A stretch of DNA of 64,000 nt, taken from the NCBI RefSeq assembly GCF_002893095.1, contig NZ_PKQQ01000002.1:62001-126000 (forward strand), read 5' to 3'. How positions within the stretch are numbered: the stretch's first letter is position 1; every line of letters begins with the position of its first letter. Under the pieces are notes generated by a model. It searched no databases, was not told the DNA's origin, and was given only the letters and a program-made list of their open reading frames with translations. Positions 30,460 through 40,147 of this stretch are shown in pieces. Source of the DNA: Stenotrophomonas sp. VV52. GTDB lineage: Bacteria > Pseudomonadota > Gammaproteobacteria > Xanthomonadales > Xanthomonadaceae. Position numbers and translations under genes: made by a program.

Positions 30460-30593
30460 GGCCCTGAAGGCCGGACCTTGACCGGAAGCTGGTGCCCCAG
30501 AGCTGACGCTTCCCGCACGGAGTGCGCCCGTCCGGACGCACGAGCCGCCCGCGTACCCTGCCCACCCCGCGCCGACCCTGCTACTGTCTCTGT

Positions 30594-31850
30594 ATGAACA
30601 GCGCGCCCATGACCATGGACCGTGACGTAGCCCACCACACGGCGCTGGACGCCCGGCTGGTGGAGGCGGTTGGCGGCATCCGCCTGCTGACGTTGACCAG
30701 CTGGCCAGCCGCGCTCCAGGCCCCGTTTCTCGCCAGTGTTGCGCGTGGGCAACCGGTACTGCCGGTGCTGGAATATCCAAAGCTCGATTTCACCGACACC
30801 CGCCGCGAACTGGCCGCGCTCAGCGCCCAGTGCGACCTCAGCCACCCGCTGGGGCTGTACATCCAGCGTTCGGCCCACAGCTGGGACCTGGCCGCCGGCC
30901 TGCTGGAATCGCTGGGTACCGCTGAAGTGGACCGCTATTCGGTAGAGCTCTTCGGATCACCCGAGCAGCCGTTGCCCGGCAACGGCCCCAGCACGCGCGA
31001 GGCGGCCCGGCATTTCATCCAGATCGCGCAGGAGCTGGATCACGAGCTGCTGGCTCCGGAGGAGCAGGTACCGGTTTCGGCGACCGCGCTGCAGCTGCAA
31101 TTGCAGAGCGACCTGGACGCCTTCTTCGAATCGCGCATCATCAGCGTGCAGCTGGACCCGGAACTGATCTCCAAGGCGGCCGCCGGTCCCACCCGCATCC
31201 GCCTGCGCACCAGTGCGCGCTTCAGCGCCTACGACCGTGCGCAACTCTTCCATCACGAAGCGCTGGTGCATTCGCTTACCGCGCTCAATGGGCGTGAACA
31301 GCCGCACCTGCCCAGTCTTGCGCTGTCCTCGCCGCGCGTGACCGCTACCCAGGAAGGCTTGGCGACGTTTGCCGAACAGATCACCGGCAGCATCGATATC
31401 GAGCGGCTCAAGCGCATCAGCCTGCGTACCGAAGCCATTGCGATGGCGCGCGAAGGCGCGGACTTCATCCAGGTGTTCCGCTATTTCTGCGATGCGGGGC
31501 AGAGCAACGAAGAGAGCTTTGCGTCCGCGCAGCGCGTGTTCCGTGGCGTGCCGGCTACGGGTGGCGCGGCGTTTACGAAGGACACCGTTTACCTGCGTGG
31601 TCTGGTCTCGGTGCATACCTTCTTCCGTCACATGCTGGCTGAGGACCGCCTGCAGAATTGCCGTTGGCTGTTCGCGGGGAAGATGTCGCTAACCGATGCA
31701 ATTGATTTTGCGCCGCTGTTCGAAGAGGGCATCCTGCGGCCACCGCGCTGGTTGCCGCACTGGGTGAGTCGTGCGAATGGGTTGGCGGGGATGCTGGCGT
31801 TCTCCTTGTTCGCCAATCGCATACGGATGGATCAGCTGGCGGCGGAATGA
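30594..31850 (+). CDS. QEGLA-motif protein (DUF1704), gluzincin-like metallopeptidase
   Basis: A 418-residue cytosolic protein with the name-giving motif QEGLATFAEQ and a HEALVH (HExxxH) site 60 residues before it, the arrangement of DUF1704 peptidases annotated as flavohaemoglobin-expression modulators. Related eukaryotic proteins are tubulin-tyrosine carboxypeptidases; the bacterial substrate is unknown. The ATG at 30594 is chosen; a second ATG lies 15 bp later. It is divergent from the DUF2384 gene. Confidence 0.82.
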   Translation: MNSAPMTMDRDVAHHTALDARLVEAVGGIRLLTLTSWPAALQAPFLASVARGQPVLPVLEYPKLDFTDTRRELAALSAQCDLSHPLGLYIQRSAHSWDLAAGLLESLGTAEVDRYSVELFGSPEQPLPGNGPSTREAARHFIQIAQELDHELLAPEEQVPVSATALQLQLQSDLDAFFESRIISVQLDPELISKAAAGPTRIRLRTSARFSAYDRAQLFHHEALVHSLTALNGREQPHLPSLALSSPRVTATQEGLATFAEQITGSIDIERLKRISLRTEAIAMAREGADFIQVFRYFCDAGQSNEESFASAQRVFRGVPATGGAAFTKDTVYLRGLVSVHTFFRHMLAEDRLQNCRWLFAGKMSLTDAIDFAPLFEEGILRPPRWLPHWVSRANGLAGMLAFSLFANRIRMDQLAAE

Positions 31851-31885
31851 GTTGCCGCTACGCGCAATGCTGTACCCGTTCGTTT

Positions 31886-31915
31886 GGATGTCCGCTCTTG
31901 GCCGAAAGCAGACAT
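31886..31915 (+). repeat. 30-bp palindromic repeat, copy 1
   Basis: Begins GGATGTCCGCT and ends CGAAAGCAGACAT; arms are inverted copies. A second copy in the same orientation is at 33194-33223. The pair brackets the truncated protease. Confidence 0.65.
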
Positions 31916-31934
31916 GCGCCGGCATTTATACGCG

Positions 31935-32888
31935 TCATTGGTGGACGCCGGTACTTCTCTCGTGCACCCCATCTGACGCTCCCCCTGCGAGCATTGTCCG
32001 AGGGCGGCTGGCTACATGCATTAAATGGGAAACTAGCCAAGCGCGTGTTTCTGGGCGCCAACTGATAACAGGGTTTCCTGCGGGCAGCGCATGCCACTGG
32101 ACGTCATGGTTGGCATCCATGATCCCGCTTTTGAAGTTCAGGGGAAATAGCACTTGCGGACCACCTACGGTCTGACTGTAGTTGCTATAGATCAATTGAT
32201 CGTCGCAATGCGCTGCGGTGATAATCCCCTTCTCCAGTGTTGTCTTATGCATCACGGCGAAGCCGGTAGTGCATGTTCTGCCGTTAGCTTGAAGTATTCC
32301 GCCGCCGGCGGTGTAGGCCAGGTTGCGCGGGACTGAGGCGCCAGGGATAAGTTCCACCTTCAGCTTCGTCGCACGTTGGATATCCTCGACGGCATCCTTG
32401 TACTCGTCAACATCCCCGCCGCTTATTCGAACTTGAATCATTCCGAGCTCGGGGCGACCAATGATTCCGGTGGCTCGCGGTATCAACTCCGTGATTCTGG
32501 AAATGGACTTGCTCAACACCGCCTTGAACTCTTGCTCGGTGTAGAGGTAGCCCGGTTCGAACTCCACCCCAACTAGTGATCCTGACACAGTGATTTGTTG
32601 TCGACTCTCCATCGCAGCACCCTTGAGCCCAACAAGGATGTGTTGATCGGGGGACGATTCAACCGATATGAACGCAACTCGATCACGATAGCGCGACCGC
32701 AGTGCGTCAATATAGGGGGGAAGTTCGGACTCGATTTGCAGCCGTCTTCTTGCCACCTCCAGCGATACACCGCTATTAGCCATGTAAGATTTAGCGGCGG
32801 CGTCAGCTTCTGCGTTCGTCCCACCTGGGGGCACGGCCATAAGCCCGTGGGCCGAAGCTAGAACTAGAACCAGCGGAGCAAGCATCAT
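31935..32888 (-). pseudogene. Truncated trypsin-like (S1) serine protease
   Basis: The frame starts with a signal peptide (MMLAPLVLVLASAHG) after a strong GGAGG and a propeptide-like region. A protease core follows with the catalytic histidine in ITAAHCDD and a probable catalytic aspartate in NHDVQWHALPAG. The serine motif GDSGG, expected about 90 residues later, is missing, and the last 45 residues (about 32070 downward) lose family character. No continuation is found in the other frames. The gene is AT-richer than its neighbours, which suggests transfer. I call it a 3'-truncated pseudogene; a shorter functional protein is less likely. Confidence 0.65.
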
Positions 32889-32903
32889 CGGTGTTTCCTC
32901 CAT

Positions 32904-33563
32904 AATTAACCGAGTGGTGGGATCGCCCTGGACCCCACACGGAGGGTAGCAACCCTAGCGCGAACATTCTTGGCTCAGTGCCCGCAGGTTCTCTGTACGT
33001 GACTGATTTCACTCTTTCACGGCACCCATTTCGCCAAACACTCTAACCATTGGATCTGGTCCGATTGCTCTTCGCGGCCGAGCAATCGTCGGTTTGACGC
33101 TTCAGCAGGTGGATAAGCTAGCTCGGCATGCCGCGGTGCATGTCGCATCTAGATAGCAGTACGCCTGGCCTGCGCGTGAAGTTTGGTGTTGCCGATGTCC
33201 GCTTGTGGGCGAAAGTGGACATCCGGTGAGGATGGTGCCTGCCTGGGCGATTCAGTTCGATGGCTTGAGGGTGTCTCCGATGTTCGACGAGACGGCTCGC
33301 ACGCGATGTTGGTGAATACAGATGCACTCATTGGTCTGCTAAAGGAGCAACTGGTGCAGCTTCTTCAACATCACTTGGAATACCTGCGGATAGAGCTTTT
33401 ACCGCGCGACCTGGCGCGCTGACCGACTCAGTTTCAACGTTCCTTGATCAATGTCGCAATTTGGAACACCCGAGTTCGCACGTAAGAATCCTTTAATCTT
33501 CCGCTAGCACCATGGCGACGCACCTGCACCCCGCAGGCCATCTCCATCTTGCAACGGACCCTC
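32904..33563. other. AT-richer intergenic stretch
   Basis: About 660 bp without a convincing gene. It carries a palindromic repeat (33194-33223) and a short frame at 33306-33422 whose product (LLKEQLVQLLQHHLEYLRIELL) looks helical but matches nothing I know. The base composition is lower in GC than the flanks. The promoter of the TonB receptor must lie in its last 200 bp; no clear Fur box was seen. Confidence 0.5.
33194..33223 (+). repeat. 30-bp palindromic repeat, copy 2
   Basis: Begins GATGTCCGCTT and ends CGAAAGTGGACATC. Same orientation as copy 1 at 31886, 1.3 kb away. Confidence 0.65.
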
Positions 33564-35858
33564 ATGCTCAACCGACCCCTGACGATCGCCGTGGCGATCG
33601 CGCTGTGCGCTGCCAATGCAAATGCCGCCGACGTAGATGCCGCGCTTGGCGTCGACTCGGCTGCCACCGCCCGCACGCTGGACGCCGTCTCCGTCATCGG
33701 CCAGGGCGAGACCCGTCAGGTGCAGCGCATCACCATCGCTGACAAGCAGGTGTTGCCGCCTGGCACCAGCGCACAGAAGATCCTCGACCGGCTGCCCGGC
33801 GTGTCGGTGCAGTCGAACGACGCCTTCGGCGCCAACGAAGAATCCCAGACCATCAGCCTGCGCGGCTTCGACAAGAGCCGCTTGGGCTACACGCTCGACG
33901 GCCTGCCGCTGGGCGACAACAGCTACGGCAACTACAACGGCCTGAGCATCGCGCGTGCGCTGATCGCCGAGAACCTGGCCGGCGCCGAGCTCTCGCAGGG
34001 CATCGGCTCGCTGGGCGTGGCCTCCACCAGCAACCTGGGCGGCACCATACAGTACTTCTCGCAGGACCCGTCCACCGAGTTCGGTGGGCGTGCCAGCGTC
34101 ACCGTGGGCGATGACAACCAGCGGCGCGGCTACCTGCGCGTGGACACCGGCGACCTCAACGGCTTCTCGGCCTATGTCTCCGGGGTACACCAGGACGCCG
34201 ACATGTGGGCCGAGCCGAACCAGAACCAGACTACCCGCCAGTTCAACGCCAAGGCGGTGTGGCAGGTGGGCGACCATCGCTTTGGCGCCTTCGCGGCCAC
34301 CTCGCGGGTCAGCCAGGCCAACTACGCTTACCTCTCCAAGAGCATGCTCGCCCGTGGCCTGGGCTGGGACTGGAACATCTACGCACCGGACTGGGACCGG
34401 GCCCTGGCGGCCGCCTACTGCGCACCGGCGACGTACAACGCGCAGCGCTGTGAGTTCAGCGGCGGCGTCAACAGCATCGACGATGCGTACTACCAGAGCC
34501 GTGCGCTGCGCGACGACAACCTGTACTCGCTCGACGCCGACTTCGCACTGGGCGACACCGCCCGCCTGAAGCTGCTCGGTTACCACCATGAGAACCGCGG
34601 CCAGGGCCACTGGTGGGCACCCGGCCAGCCGTCCAACCCGGGCACGCCGCAGGCGCTGCCCATCTCCATCCGCAGCACCAACTACACCATCAACCGGCAG
34701 GGCATCACCGCCGCGCTGAGCTGGCAGTGGGGCCTGCACGAGCTGGAAGCGGGGCTGTGGTACGAGCGCAACGACCACAACGTGGAGCGCAACTTCTACT
34801 ACATCACCGGCCCGTTCCTGGACGACGGCTATCTGAACTACCCGAACCGCCGCCTGTTCGACCAGGACTACGACATCCGCACGCGCCAGTTCTACGTGCA
34901 GGACCGCATGCGCTTCATGGATGACCGCCTGACCGTGGATGTGGGTATCAAGAGCCCGAACACCCGCATGACGGCAGTTTCAAAGCCGGGCACCGAGGCC
35001 AGCTACGCCTCGGGCACGCTCACTGCGAAGGAATCGGTGCTGCCGCAGGCAGGTATCGGCTTCAAGCTCAGTCCGAGGAATGAGCTGTTCGCGTCCTACT
35101 CTGAGAACATCGCTGCCTTCATCGGTGGCGGCAGCGGCGGCCCGCTGCAGGTCTCGCCGGAGTCGTTCGCGGCCAGCGTGGATGATCTGGAGCCGGAGAA
35201 GTCGCGGACGCTGGAAGCAGGCTTCCGCACCTTTGGCGAGAAGTACCAGGCCTCAATCGCGGCCTACCACGTGATGTTCGACAACCGCCTGCTATCGCTC
35301 AATCCGTGTACCAGCATTGAGATGGGCACCCGCCCGGAGTGCATCACGCGCTTCATCAACGTCGGTTCGGTGAAGAGCCAAGGTGCGGAGCTGACCTTCA
35401 TCCTCAAGCCGGTGGAAGGGCTGCAGTGGTACAACGCGGTGTCGTGGAACAAGACCACCTATGAAGATGACTACATCTCCGGCGGTGTAGTGGTGCCGGT
35501 GGCCGGGAAGATCACCGTGGATACGCCGCAGCAGATGGTGTCCAGTGAGATCAGCTGGAACCGGGATGGCTTCTTTGCCAGCCTGCGCGGCAAGTACACC
35601 GGCAAGCGGTACTACACGTATACCAACGACCAGTCGGTACCGGGCGTGACCACGTTTGATGCGGGTATGGGGTACTCGTTCGGGCCGGGCATGGGGCTGC
35701 GGGACGTCAAGGTGGCGCTGAATGCGACCAACCTGACCAACAAGCGGTATGCCGGGCAGCTGAGCTCGTTTGCGCCGACTGACCCGAATGGAACTCGGTA
35801 TGCGATTCATGCAAGCGCGCCGCGCCAACTGTTCCTGACCTTCGGCGCGGAATTCTGA
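33564..35858 (+). CDS. TonB-dependent outer-membrane receptor
   Basis: A 764-residue receptor that imports a ligand with energy from TonB. A signal peptide ending ANANAAD is followed by a plug domain (about residues 40-160; DRLPGVSVQSND, ISLRGFD, LDGLPLGDNSYG, SNLGGTIQYFSQDP) and a 22-strand barrel finishing in RQLFLTFGAEF, with the terminal phenylalanine. The extended ligand loops have no recognisable motif. The ATG at 33564 begins the signal peptide. No neighbouring transporter gene shows the ligand; a siderophore or a carbohydrate is possible. A REP pair follows the stop. Confidence 0.9.
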   Translation: MLNRPLTIAVAIALCAANANAADVDAALGVDSAATARTLDAVSVIGQGETRQVQRITIADKQVLPPGTSAQKILDRLPGVSVQSNDAFGANEESQTISLRGFDKSRLGYTLDGLPLGDNSYGNYNGLSIARALIAENLAGAELSQGIGSLGVASTSNLGGTIQYFSQDPSTEFGGRASVTVGDDNQRRGYLRVDTGDLNGFSAYVSGVHQDADMWAEPNQNQTTRQFNAKAVWQVGDHRFGAFAATSRVSQANYAYLSKSMLARGLGWDWNIYAPDWDRALAAAYCAPATYNAQRCEFSGGVNSIDDAYYQSRALRDDNLYSLDADFALGDTARLKLLGYHHENRGQGHWWAPGQPSNPGTPQALPISIRSTNYTINRQGITAALSWQWGLHELEAGLWYERNDHNVERNFYYITGPFLDDGYLNYPNRRLFDQDYDIRTRQFYVQDRMRFMDDRLTVDVGIKSPNTRMTAVSKPGTEASYASGTLTAKESVLPQAGIGFKLSPRNELFASYSENIAAFIGGGSGGPLQVSPESFAASVDDLEPEKSRTLEAGFRTFGEKYQASIAAYHVMFDNRLLSLNPCTSIEMGTRPECITRFINVGSVKSQGAELTFILKPVEGLQWYNAVSWNKTTYEDDYISGGVVVPVAGKITVDTPQQMVSSEISWNRDGFFASLRGKYTGKRYYTYTNDQSVPGVTTFDAGMGYSFGPGMGLRDVKVALNATNLTNKRYAGQLSSFAPTDPNGTRYAIHASAPRQLFLTFGAEF

Positions 35859-35859
35859 C

Positions 35860-35941
35860 GTAGTGCCGGCCGCCGGCCGGCTCCACGTGGTCTACGTCTC
35901 GTTCGACATACCGCCTGGAGCCGGCCAGCGGCCGGCACTAC
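35860..35941. repeat. Inverted pair of GTAG-type REPs (GCCGGCCGCCGGCCGGC subfamily)
   Basis: Units 35860-35885 (+) and 35917-35941 (-), starting one base after the TGA of the TonB receptor. Together they can form a long hairpin and may act as the terminator between the convergent genes. Confidence 0.85.
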
Positions 35942-35979
35942 GAGGGTCGGGTGCGGCCGGCCGTTCGGGGCGTGACCGC

Positions 35980-36720
35980 TCAGAACATATGCAACCCACC
36001 GTTCACCGCATAATCCGCCCCAGTGACGTACGCGGCATCATCCGAAGCCAGCCACGCACACAGGCTGGCCACTTCTTCAGGCTTCCCCAACCGCCGGATC
36101 GGCACCGATCCGGCCAGGCGGTCCAACACATCCGGCGGGAAGCTGCTGATCGACTGGCTGGCGATATACCCGGGCGAGATGGTATTCACCGTCACCCCAC
36201 GCGTGGCCACCTCATTGGCCAGTGCCCGGCTGAACCCATGCATCGCCGCCTTGGCGGTGGCAAAGTTCACCTGGCCGATCTGGCCCTTGTGCGCGCTCAC
36301 CGAGCCGATGTTCACGATCCGGCCCCACCCGCGCGATGCCATGCCATCAATCACCTGCTTGGTGATGTTGAACAACGCATGCAGGTTCGAGCCCATCACC
36401 GCGTTCCAGTCGTCCTGGCTCATCTGCCGGAACAGCACGTCGCGGCTGCCGCCCGCATTGTTGACCAGCACGTCGATCTCACCGACTTCGGCCTTCACCT
36501 TGGCGAAGGCGGCCACCGTGGACTGCCAGTCGGCCGCGTTGCCTTCGGAGGCGATGAAGTCAAAGCCCAGCTCGCGCTGTTCGCGCAGCCATGCGGCTTT
36601 GCGTGGCGAATCCGGTGCGCAGCCAGCCACCACCGTATGGCCGTTGCGGGCCAGTTTCTGGCAGATGGCGGTGCCCACGCTGCCCATGCCGCTGGTGACG
36701 TATGCAATGCGAAGGGTCAT
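35980..36720 (-). CDS. phbB: Acetoacetyl-CoA reductase-like SDR protein with Phe in place of the catalytic Tyr
   Basis: A 246-residue short-chain dehydrogenase whose sequence follows PhaB/PhbB from end to end: TSGMGSVGTAI cofactor turn, LVNNAGGSRD, VNIGSVSAHKGQIGQ, and a C-terminus GADYAVNGGLHMF. PhbB reduces acetoacetyl-CoA for polyhydroxybutyrate. In the YxxxK motif the tyrosine is replaced: the protein reads VNFATAK, with Phe153 encoded by TTT (36262-36264) and Lys157 kept. Activity may be reduced or changed. It lies downstream of the CitMHS gene, 16 bp apart, on the same strand. Confidence 0.85.
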   Translation of the reverse strand: MTLRIAYVTSGMGSVGTAICQKLARNGHTVVAGCAPDSPRKAAWLREQRELGFDFIASEGNAADWQSTVAAFAKVKAEVGEIDVLVNNAGGSRDVLFRQMSQDDWNAVMGSNLHALFNITKQVIDGMASRGWGRIVNIGSVSAHKGQIGQVNFATAKAAMHGFSRALANEVATRGVTVNTISPGYIASQSISSFPPDVLDRLAGSVPIRRLGKPEEVASLCAWLASDDAAYVTGADYAVNGGLHMF

Positions 36721-36736
36721 CTCGATATCTCCAGGA

Positions 36737-38065
36737 TCAGGCCGCGAAGGGATACAGCGCGCACAGCAGGCTGCCGAACATCAGCACCAGTGAGACCATC
36801 ACCGCCCATTTCAGGGTGAACTTCTGATGGTCGGCGAACTCAACCTTGGCCAAGCCCACCAGCAGGTAGGTCGAAGGAACCAGCGGGCTGAGCAGATGCA
36901 CCGGCTGGCCGGCCAGCGAGGCGCGCGCCATTTCCACGGGGGTGATGCCGTAGTTGCCGGCCGCCTCGGACAGGATCGGCAGCACGCCGAAGTAGAAGGC
37001 GTCGTTGGACATGAAGAAGGTGAACGGCATCGAGGCCAGCGCGGTGATCACCGCCAGGTACGGGCCCCAGGCATCGGGAATGACCGCCAGGAAGCTTCGC
37101 GACATCGCCTCCACCATGCCGGTGTTGTTGAGGATGCCGGTGAAGATGCCCGCTGCGAAGATCAGCGACACCACCGAAAGCACGTTGCCGGCATGGTTGA
37201 CCACGCGGCGGCGCTGCTCGGCCAGGTTCGGGTAGTTGATCACCAGTGCGATCGCAAAGCCGACCATGAACAGCACCGGCATCGGCAGCACGCCCATCAC
37301 CAGCGCGGTCATCAGGGCCAGGGTCAAGGCCAGGTTCACCCACAGCAGCTTCGGGCGCTTGGTGTCTTCGGCATCTTCCACGGTGGGCAGCGAGCCGTCG
37401 TCTGACACGCTGGAATCCATCCAGCTGCCACCCGTCGGCAGCTTCACCACGCCCAGGCGGCGGCGTTCCTTCAGGCCCAGGTACCACGCCAGCAGCAGCA
37501 CCGACGCACAGGCCAGCACCATCGCCGGAATCAGCGGCACGAACACATCGGCCGGGTCCACGTGCAGCGCCGTGGCCGCGCGTGCGGTCGGTCCGCCCCA
37601 CGGGGTGAGGTTCATCACACCGCCGGCCAGGATGGTCACGCAGGTCATGTTCAACGCGTTCATGCCCAGGCGCTGGTACAGCGGCAGCATGGCGGAGACG
37701 GTGATCATGTAGGTGGTGGAGCCGTCGCCATCCAGCGAGATCAGCATCGCCAGCGCCGCTGTGCCGAGCACGATCTTCATCGGGTCGCCCTTGACCAGGC
37801 GCAGGATGATCCGCACCAGCGGATCGAACAGGCCGGCGTCGATCATCACCCCGAAGTACAGGATGGCGAACATCAGCATCACGCCGGTGGGCGCGATCTT
37901 CTTGATGCCGTCGAGCATCATCTGGTCGATACCCGCACCGAACCCGCCCACCAGCGCGAACAGGATGGGAATGGTGATCAGCGCGACCAGCGGCGACAGT
38001 CGTTTGCTCATGATCAAGTACATGAACGTAATGACCATGCCAAAACCGAGGATGCTCAGCATCAT
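36737..38065 (-). CDS. CitMHS-family citrate-metal:proton symporter
   Basis: A 442-residue inner-membrane protein with about twelve hydrophobic segments. LISLDGDGSTTYMITVSAMLP, NLTPWGGPTARAA and FMSNDAFYFGVLPIL are conserved in CitM/CitH/CitN, which import citrate complexed to a divalent metal ion with protons. The start is ATG 38065, with GGA nine bases upstream; a TTG 18 bp earlier is less likely. Upstream lies an OprP-type porin on the same strand, and a two-component system is divergent. Together they form a citrate-uptake module. Confidence 0.9.
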   Translation of the reverse strand: MMLSILGFGMVITFMYLIMSKRLSPLVALITIPILFALVGGFGAGIDQMMLDGIKKIAPTGVMLMFAILYFGVMIDAGLFDPLVRIILRLVKGDPMKIVLGTAALAMLISLDGDGSTTYMITVSAMLPLYQRLGMNALNMTCVTILAGGVMNLTPWGGPTARAATALHVDPADVFVPLIPAMVLACASVLLLAWYLGLKERRRLGVVKLPTGGSWMDSSVSDDGSLPTVEDAEDTKRPKLLWVNLALTLALMTALVMGVLPMPVLFMVGFAIALVINYPNLAEQRRRVVNHAGNVLSVVSLIFAAGIFTGILNNTGMVEAMSRSFLAVIPDAWGPYLAVITALASMPFTFFMSNDAFYFGVLPILSEAAGNYGITPVEMARASLAGQPVHLLSPLVPSTYLLVGLAKVEFADHQKFTLKWAVMVSLVLMFGSLLCALYPFAA

Positions 38066-38089
38066 CTGCGGGTTTCCTTGCAAGGGGGG

Positions 38090-39271
38090 TTAGAAATCGA
38101 ACTGCAGGCGGCCGGTGACCGCGCGGGTGTGGTCCACGGTGGCCGCCGCCAGGTAATCGCGGTTGCGGCTGTCGATCAGGTTCAGCATGAAGCGCAGGTT
38201 CGGGCGCATGTACCAGTTGCCGCCCAGCGTCCACGCCTCGGTGCGTGCGTCGATCAGGTCCGGCTGGCCGAACAGGTGCTGCTCGCCGCGCATCTGGTCG
38301 TAGCGCAGCGCCAGCTCGAAGGCGCCGGCCTTGTGCCGGATGTCCTTGATGCGTGCGAAGCGACCGGTCTTGCGGTCGTAGCCGCGCGACTCGCCGGTCA
38401 CGAACCAGCTGAGCATGCCGTAGCCGGCCAGCACCGTGCCGCGCTGGCTGCCATCATCGAAGGTGGCGCCACTGAACTCGCCCTGCCAGCTCAACGGGCC
38501 ACGCACCTGCGCGTACTCCAGCGACCACTTGTTCACGTCGGTGTCGCGGCCAGCCGAGAAGTCGATCAACGTCAGGCGGCTGTTGTCGGAGAGGTGCCCG
38601 GCCGGGCGCGGGCGGATCCGCAGGGCCGGCACGCCGTTTGCGCCGGGGGTGTCGTAGCGCTCGTGCGCCAGCGAAAGGCCCAGGTGCAGCACGTTGCCCG
38701 CGGTGGCGCCCGGCGCCCAGGTGGCACGGCCGCCGGCCGCACGGCCCTTCACCTGCCATGCGTCGATGCTTTCCAGGCTGTAGGCGCTGGCCGCCCAGGT
38801 CATGTCGTCCTTGGCGGCCTGCCACGAGGCACCCAGCCTGTACAGCGGCGCCAGCGTGGTGCCGGCATTGCCGCGCTCCAGGAAGCTGCCGTAGTTGGAA
38901 CCGGTGCGGTCGTCCAGCGAGAAGAACTGCTTGAACTGGCCGATGCTGAGCTTGCCGCCGCTGAAGTCGCGGCTGACATACACGTCCTTGGCTTCCACCT
39001 GGTCGCCGGAGAAGTCCGCTTCCAGCTTGTAGTCCACCACGAAGAACTTGCCCGAGACATCCAGCCAGGCGCGGCGGATCTCGGTGTCGTCCTTGTTCGG
39101 AGTGCCGCGCGAATCGTTGTCGAAGTCGGCGAAATCCAGGTGCAGGCGACCGCCGAGGGTGGCGGTGACCAGGCGGTCGGCGTCGGTATCGTCGGCGGCC
39201 CAGAGCGGGGCGGCGGCCAACAGCAGGGTGCAGGCGGCCAGCCCGCGGCAGCGCAGGAGTTGGTGGTGCAT
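38090..39271 (-). CDS. OprO/OprP-family outer-membrane porin, probably for tricarboxylates
   Basis: A 393-residue barrel protein: signal peptide ending PLWAAD, then the family pattern GGRLHLDFADFDND, RRAWLDVSGKFF, DVYVSRDFSGGKLSIGQFKQFFSLD, and a C-terminal VTGRLQFDF. OprP of Pseudomonas is phosphate-selective, but here the gene is 24 bp upstream of a citrate transporter, so citrate or similar anions are the likelier cargo. The ATG at 39271 is preferred; one at 39289 is possible. Divergent from the tctD-like regulator, 186 bp apart. Confidence 0.87.
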   Translation of the reverse strand: MHHQLLRCRGLAACTLLLAAAPLWAADDTDADRLVTATLGGRLHLDFADFDNDSRGTPNKDDTEIRRAWLDVSGKFFVVDYKLEADFSGDQVEAKDVYVSRDFSGGKLSIGQFKQFFSLDDRTGSNYGSFLERGNAGTTLAPLYRLGASWQAAKDDMTWAASAYSLESIDAWQVKGRAAGGRATWAPGATAGNVLHLGLSLAHERYDTPGANGVPALRIRPRPAGHLSDNSRLTLIDFSAGRDTDVNKWSLEYAQVRGPLSWQGEFSGATFDDGSQRGTVLAGYGMLSWFVTGESRGYDRKTGRFARIKDIRHKAGAFELALRYDQMRGEQHLFGQPDLIDARTEAWTLGGNWYMRPNLRFMLNLIDSRNRDYLAAATVDHTRAVTGRLQFDF

Positions 39272-39457
39272 GAACCCTCCCAGGTACATGGCGTGGGAGG
39301 GCAGGGCACCGGGGCCGCGCATTCCCGCAGGTTGTCGATGGCGCAGCCTAGAGCGGGGAAGCTGTCATCCACCTGTCGGCGCCTGTTGCAGCGCAGCGCA
39401 ACCCACGAAACACGCCGCTCGCGCTAGGATTCCCGCAACGTTCCCCATTCCTGCCCC

Positions 39458-40147
39458 ATGCGCATCCTGCTGGTCGAAGACAATCCGGACCTGGCCGACG
39501 CCATCGTTCGCCGCATGCGCCGCAGCGGCCACGCGGTGGATTGGCAGAGCGACGGCCTGGCCGCCGCCAGCGTGCTGCGCTACCAGAGTTTCGACCTGGT
39601 GGTGCTGGACATCGGCCTGCCCAAGCTCGACGGCCTGCGCGTGCTGGCCGGCATGCGCGAGCGTGGCGACGCCACACCCGTACTCATGCTGACCGCGCGC
39701 GATGGCATTGAAGACCGCGTGCAGGCGCTGGACGTGGGTGCGGATGATTACCTGGGCAAGCCGTTCGACTTCCGCGAATTCGAGGCGCGCTGCCGCGTGC
39801 TGCTGCGACGCACGCGCGGACAGGCCAGCGAAGTGGTGCAGATTGGCGGCTTCCAGTTCGACAACGCCTCGCATCGGGTGAGCCTGGATGGGCAGCCGAT
39901 CGAGCTGCCCAACCGTGAGTACCGCCTGCTGGAAATCCTGATGGGCCGGCTGGGCCACGTGGTGGGCAAGGATGAGATCGGCAATGGCTTGTTCGGCTTC
40001 GACGACGAGGCCGGTCCTAATGCCATCGAGCTTTACGTCGGCCGCCTGCGAAAGAAGTTGGCCGACGCACCGCTGCGCATCGTCACCGTGCGCGGCAGTG
40101 GCTACCTGCTCGAAGCCATCGACGGCGCGCCCGATGCCCAAGGCTGA
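39458..40147 (+). CDS. OmpR-family response regulator (TctD-like)
   Basis: A 229-residue regulator with a receiver (LLVEDNPD acidic pocket, phospho-Asp51 in VVLDIGLP, Lys in LGKPFD) and a C-terminal winged helix (about residues 130-222; LPNREYRLLEILM and LYVGRLRKKL). TctD regulates tricarboxylate uptake in Salmonella; the divergent porin-CitMHS operon is the obvious target. Its end overlaps the kinase gene by 14 bp. Confidence 0.9.
   Translation: MRILLVEDNPDLADAIVRRMRRSGHAVDWQSDGLAAASVLRYQSFDLVVLDIGLPKLDGLRVLAGMRERGDATPVLMLTARDGIEDRVQALDVGADDYLGKPFDFREFEARCRVLLRRTRGQASEVVQIGGFQFDNASHRVSLDGQPIELPNREYRLLEILMGRLGHVVGKDEIGNGLFGFDDEAGPNAIELYVGRLRKKLADAPLRIVTVRGSGYLLEAIDGAPDAQG

Noticed and set aside
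33306-33422. Small frame with a helical product upstream of the TonB receptor
   Set aside because: No Shine-Dalgarno, no family match and it lies in the AT-richer patch next to a palindromic repeat; evidence is too weak to call a gene.
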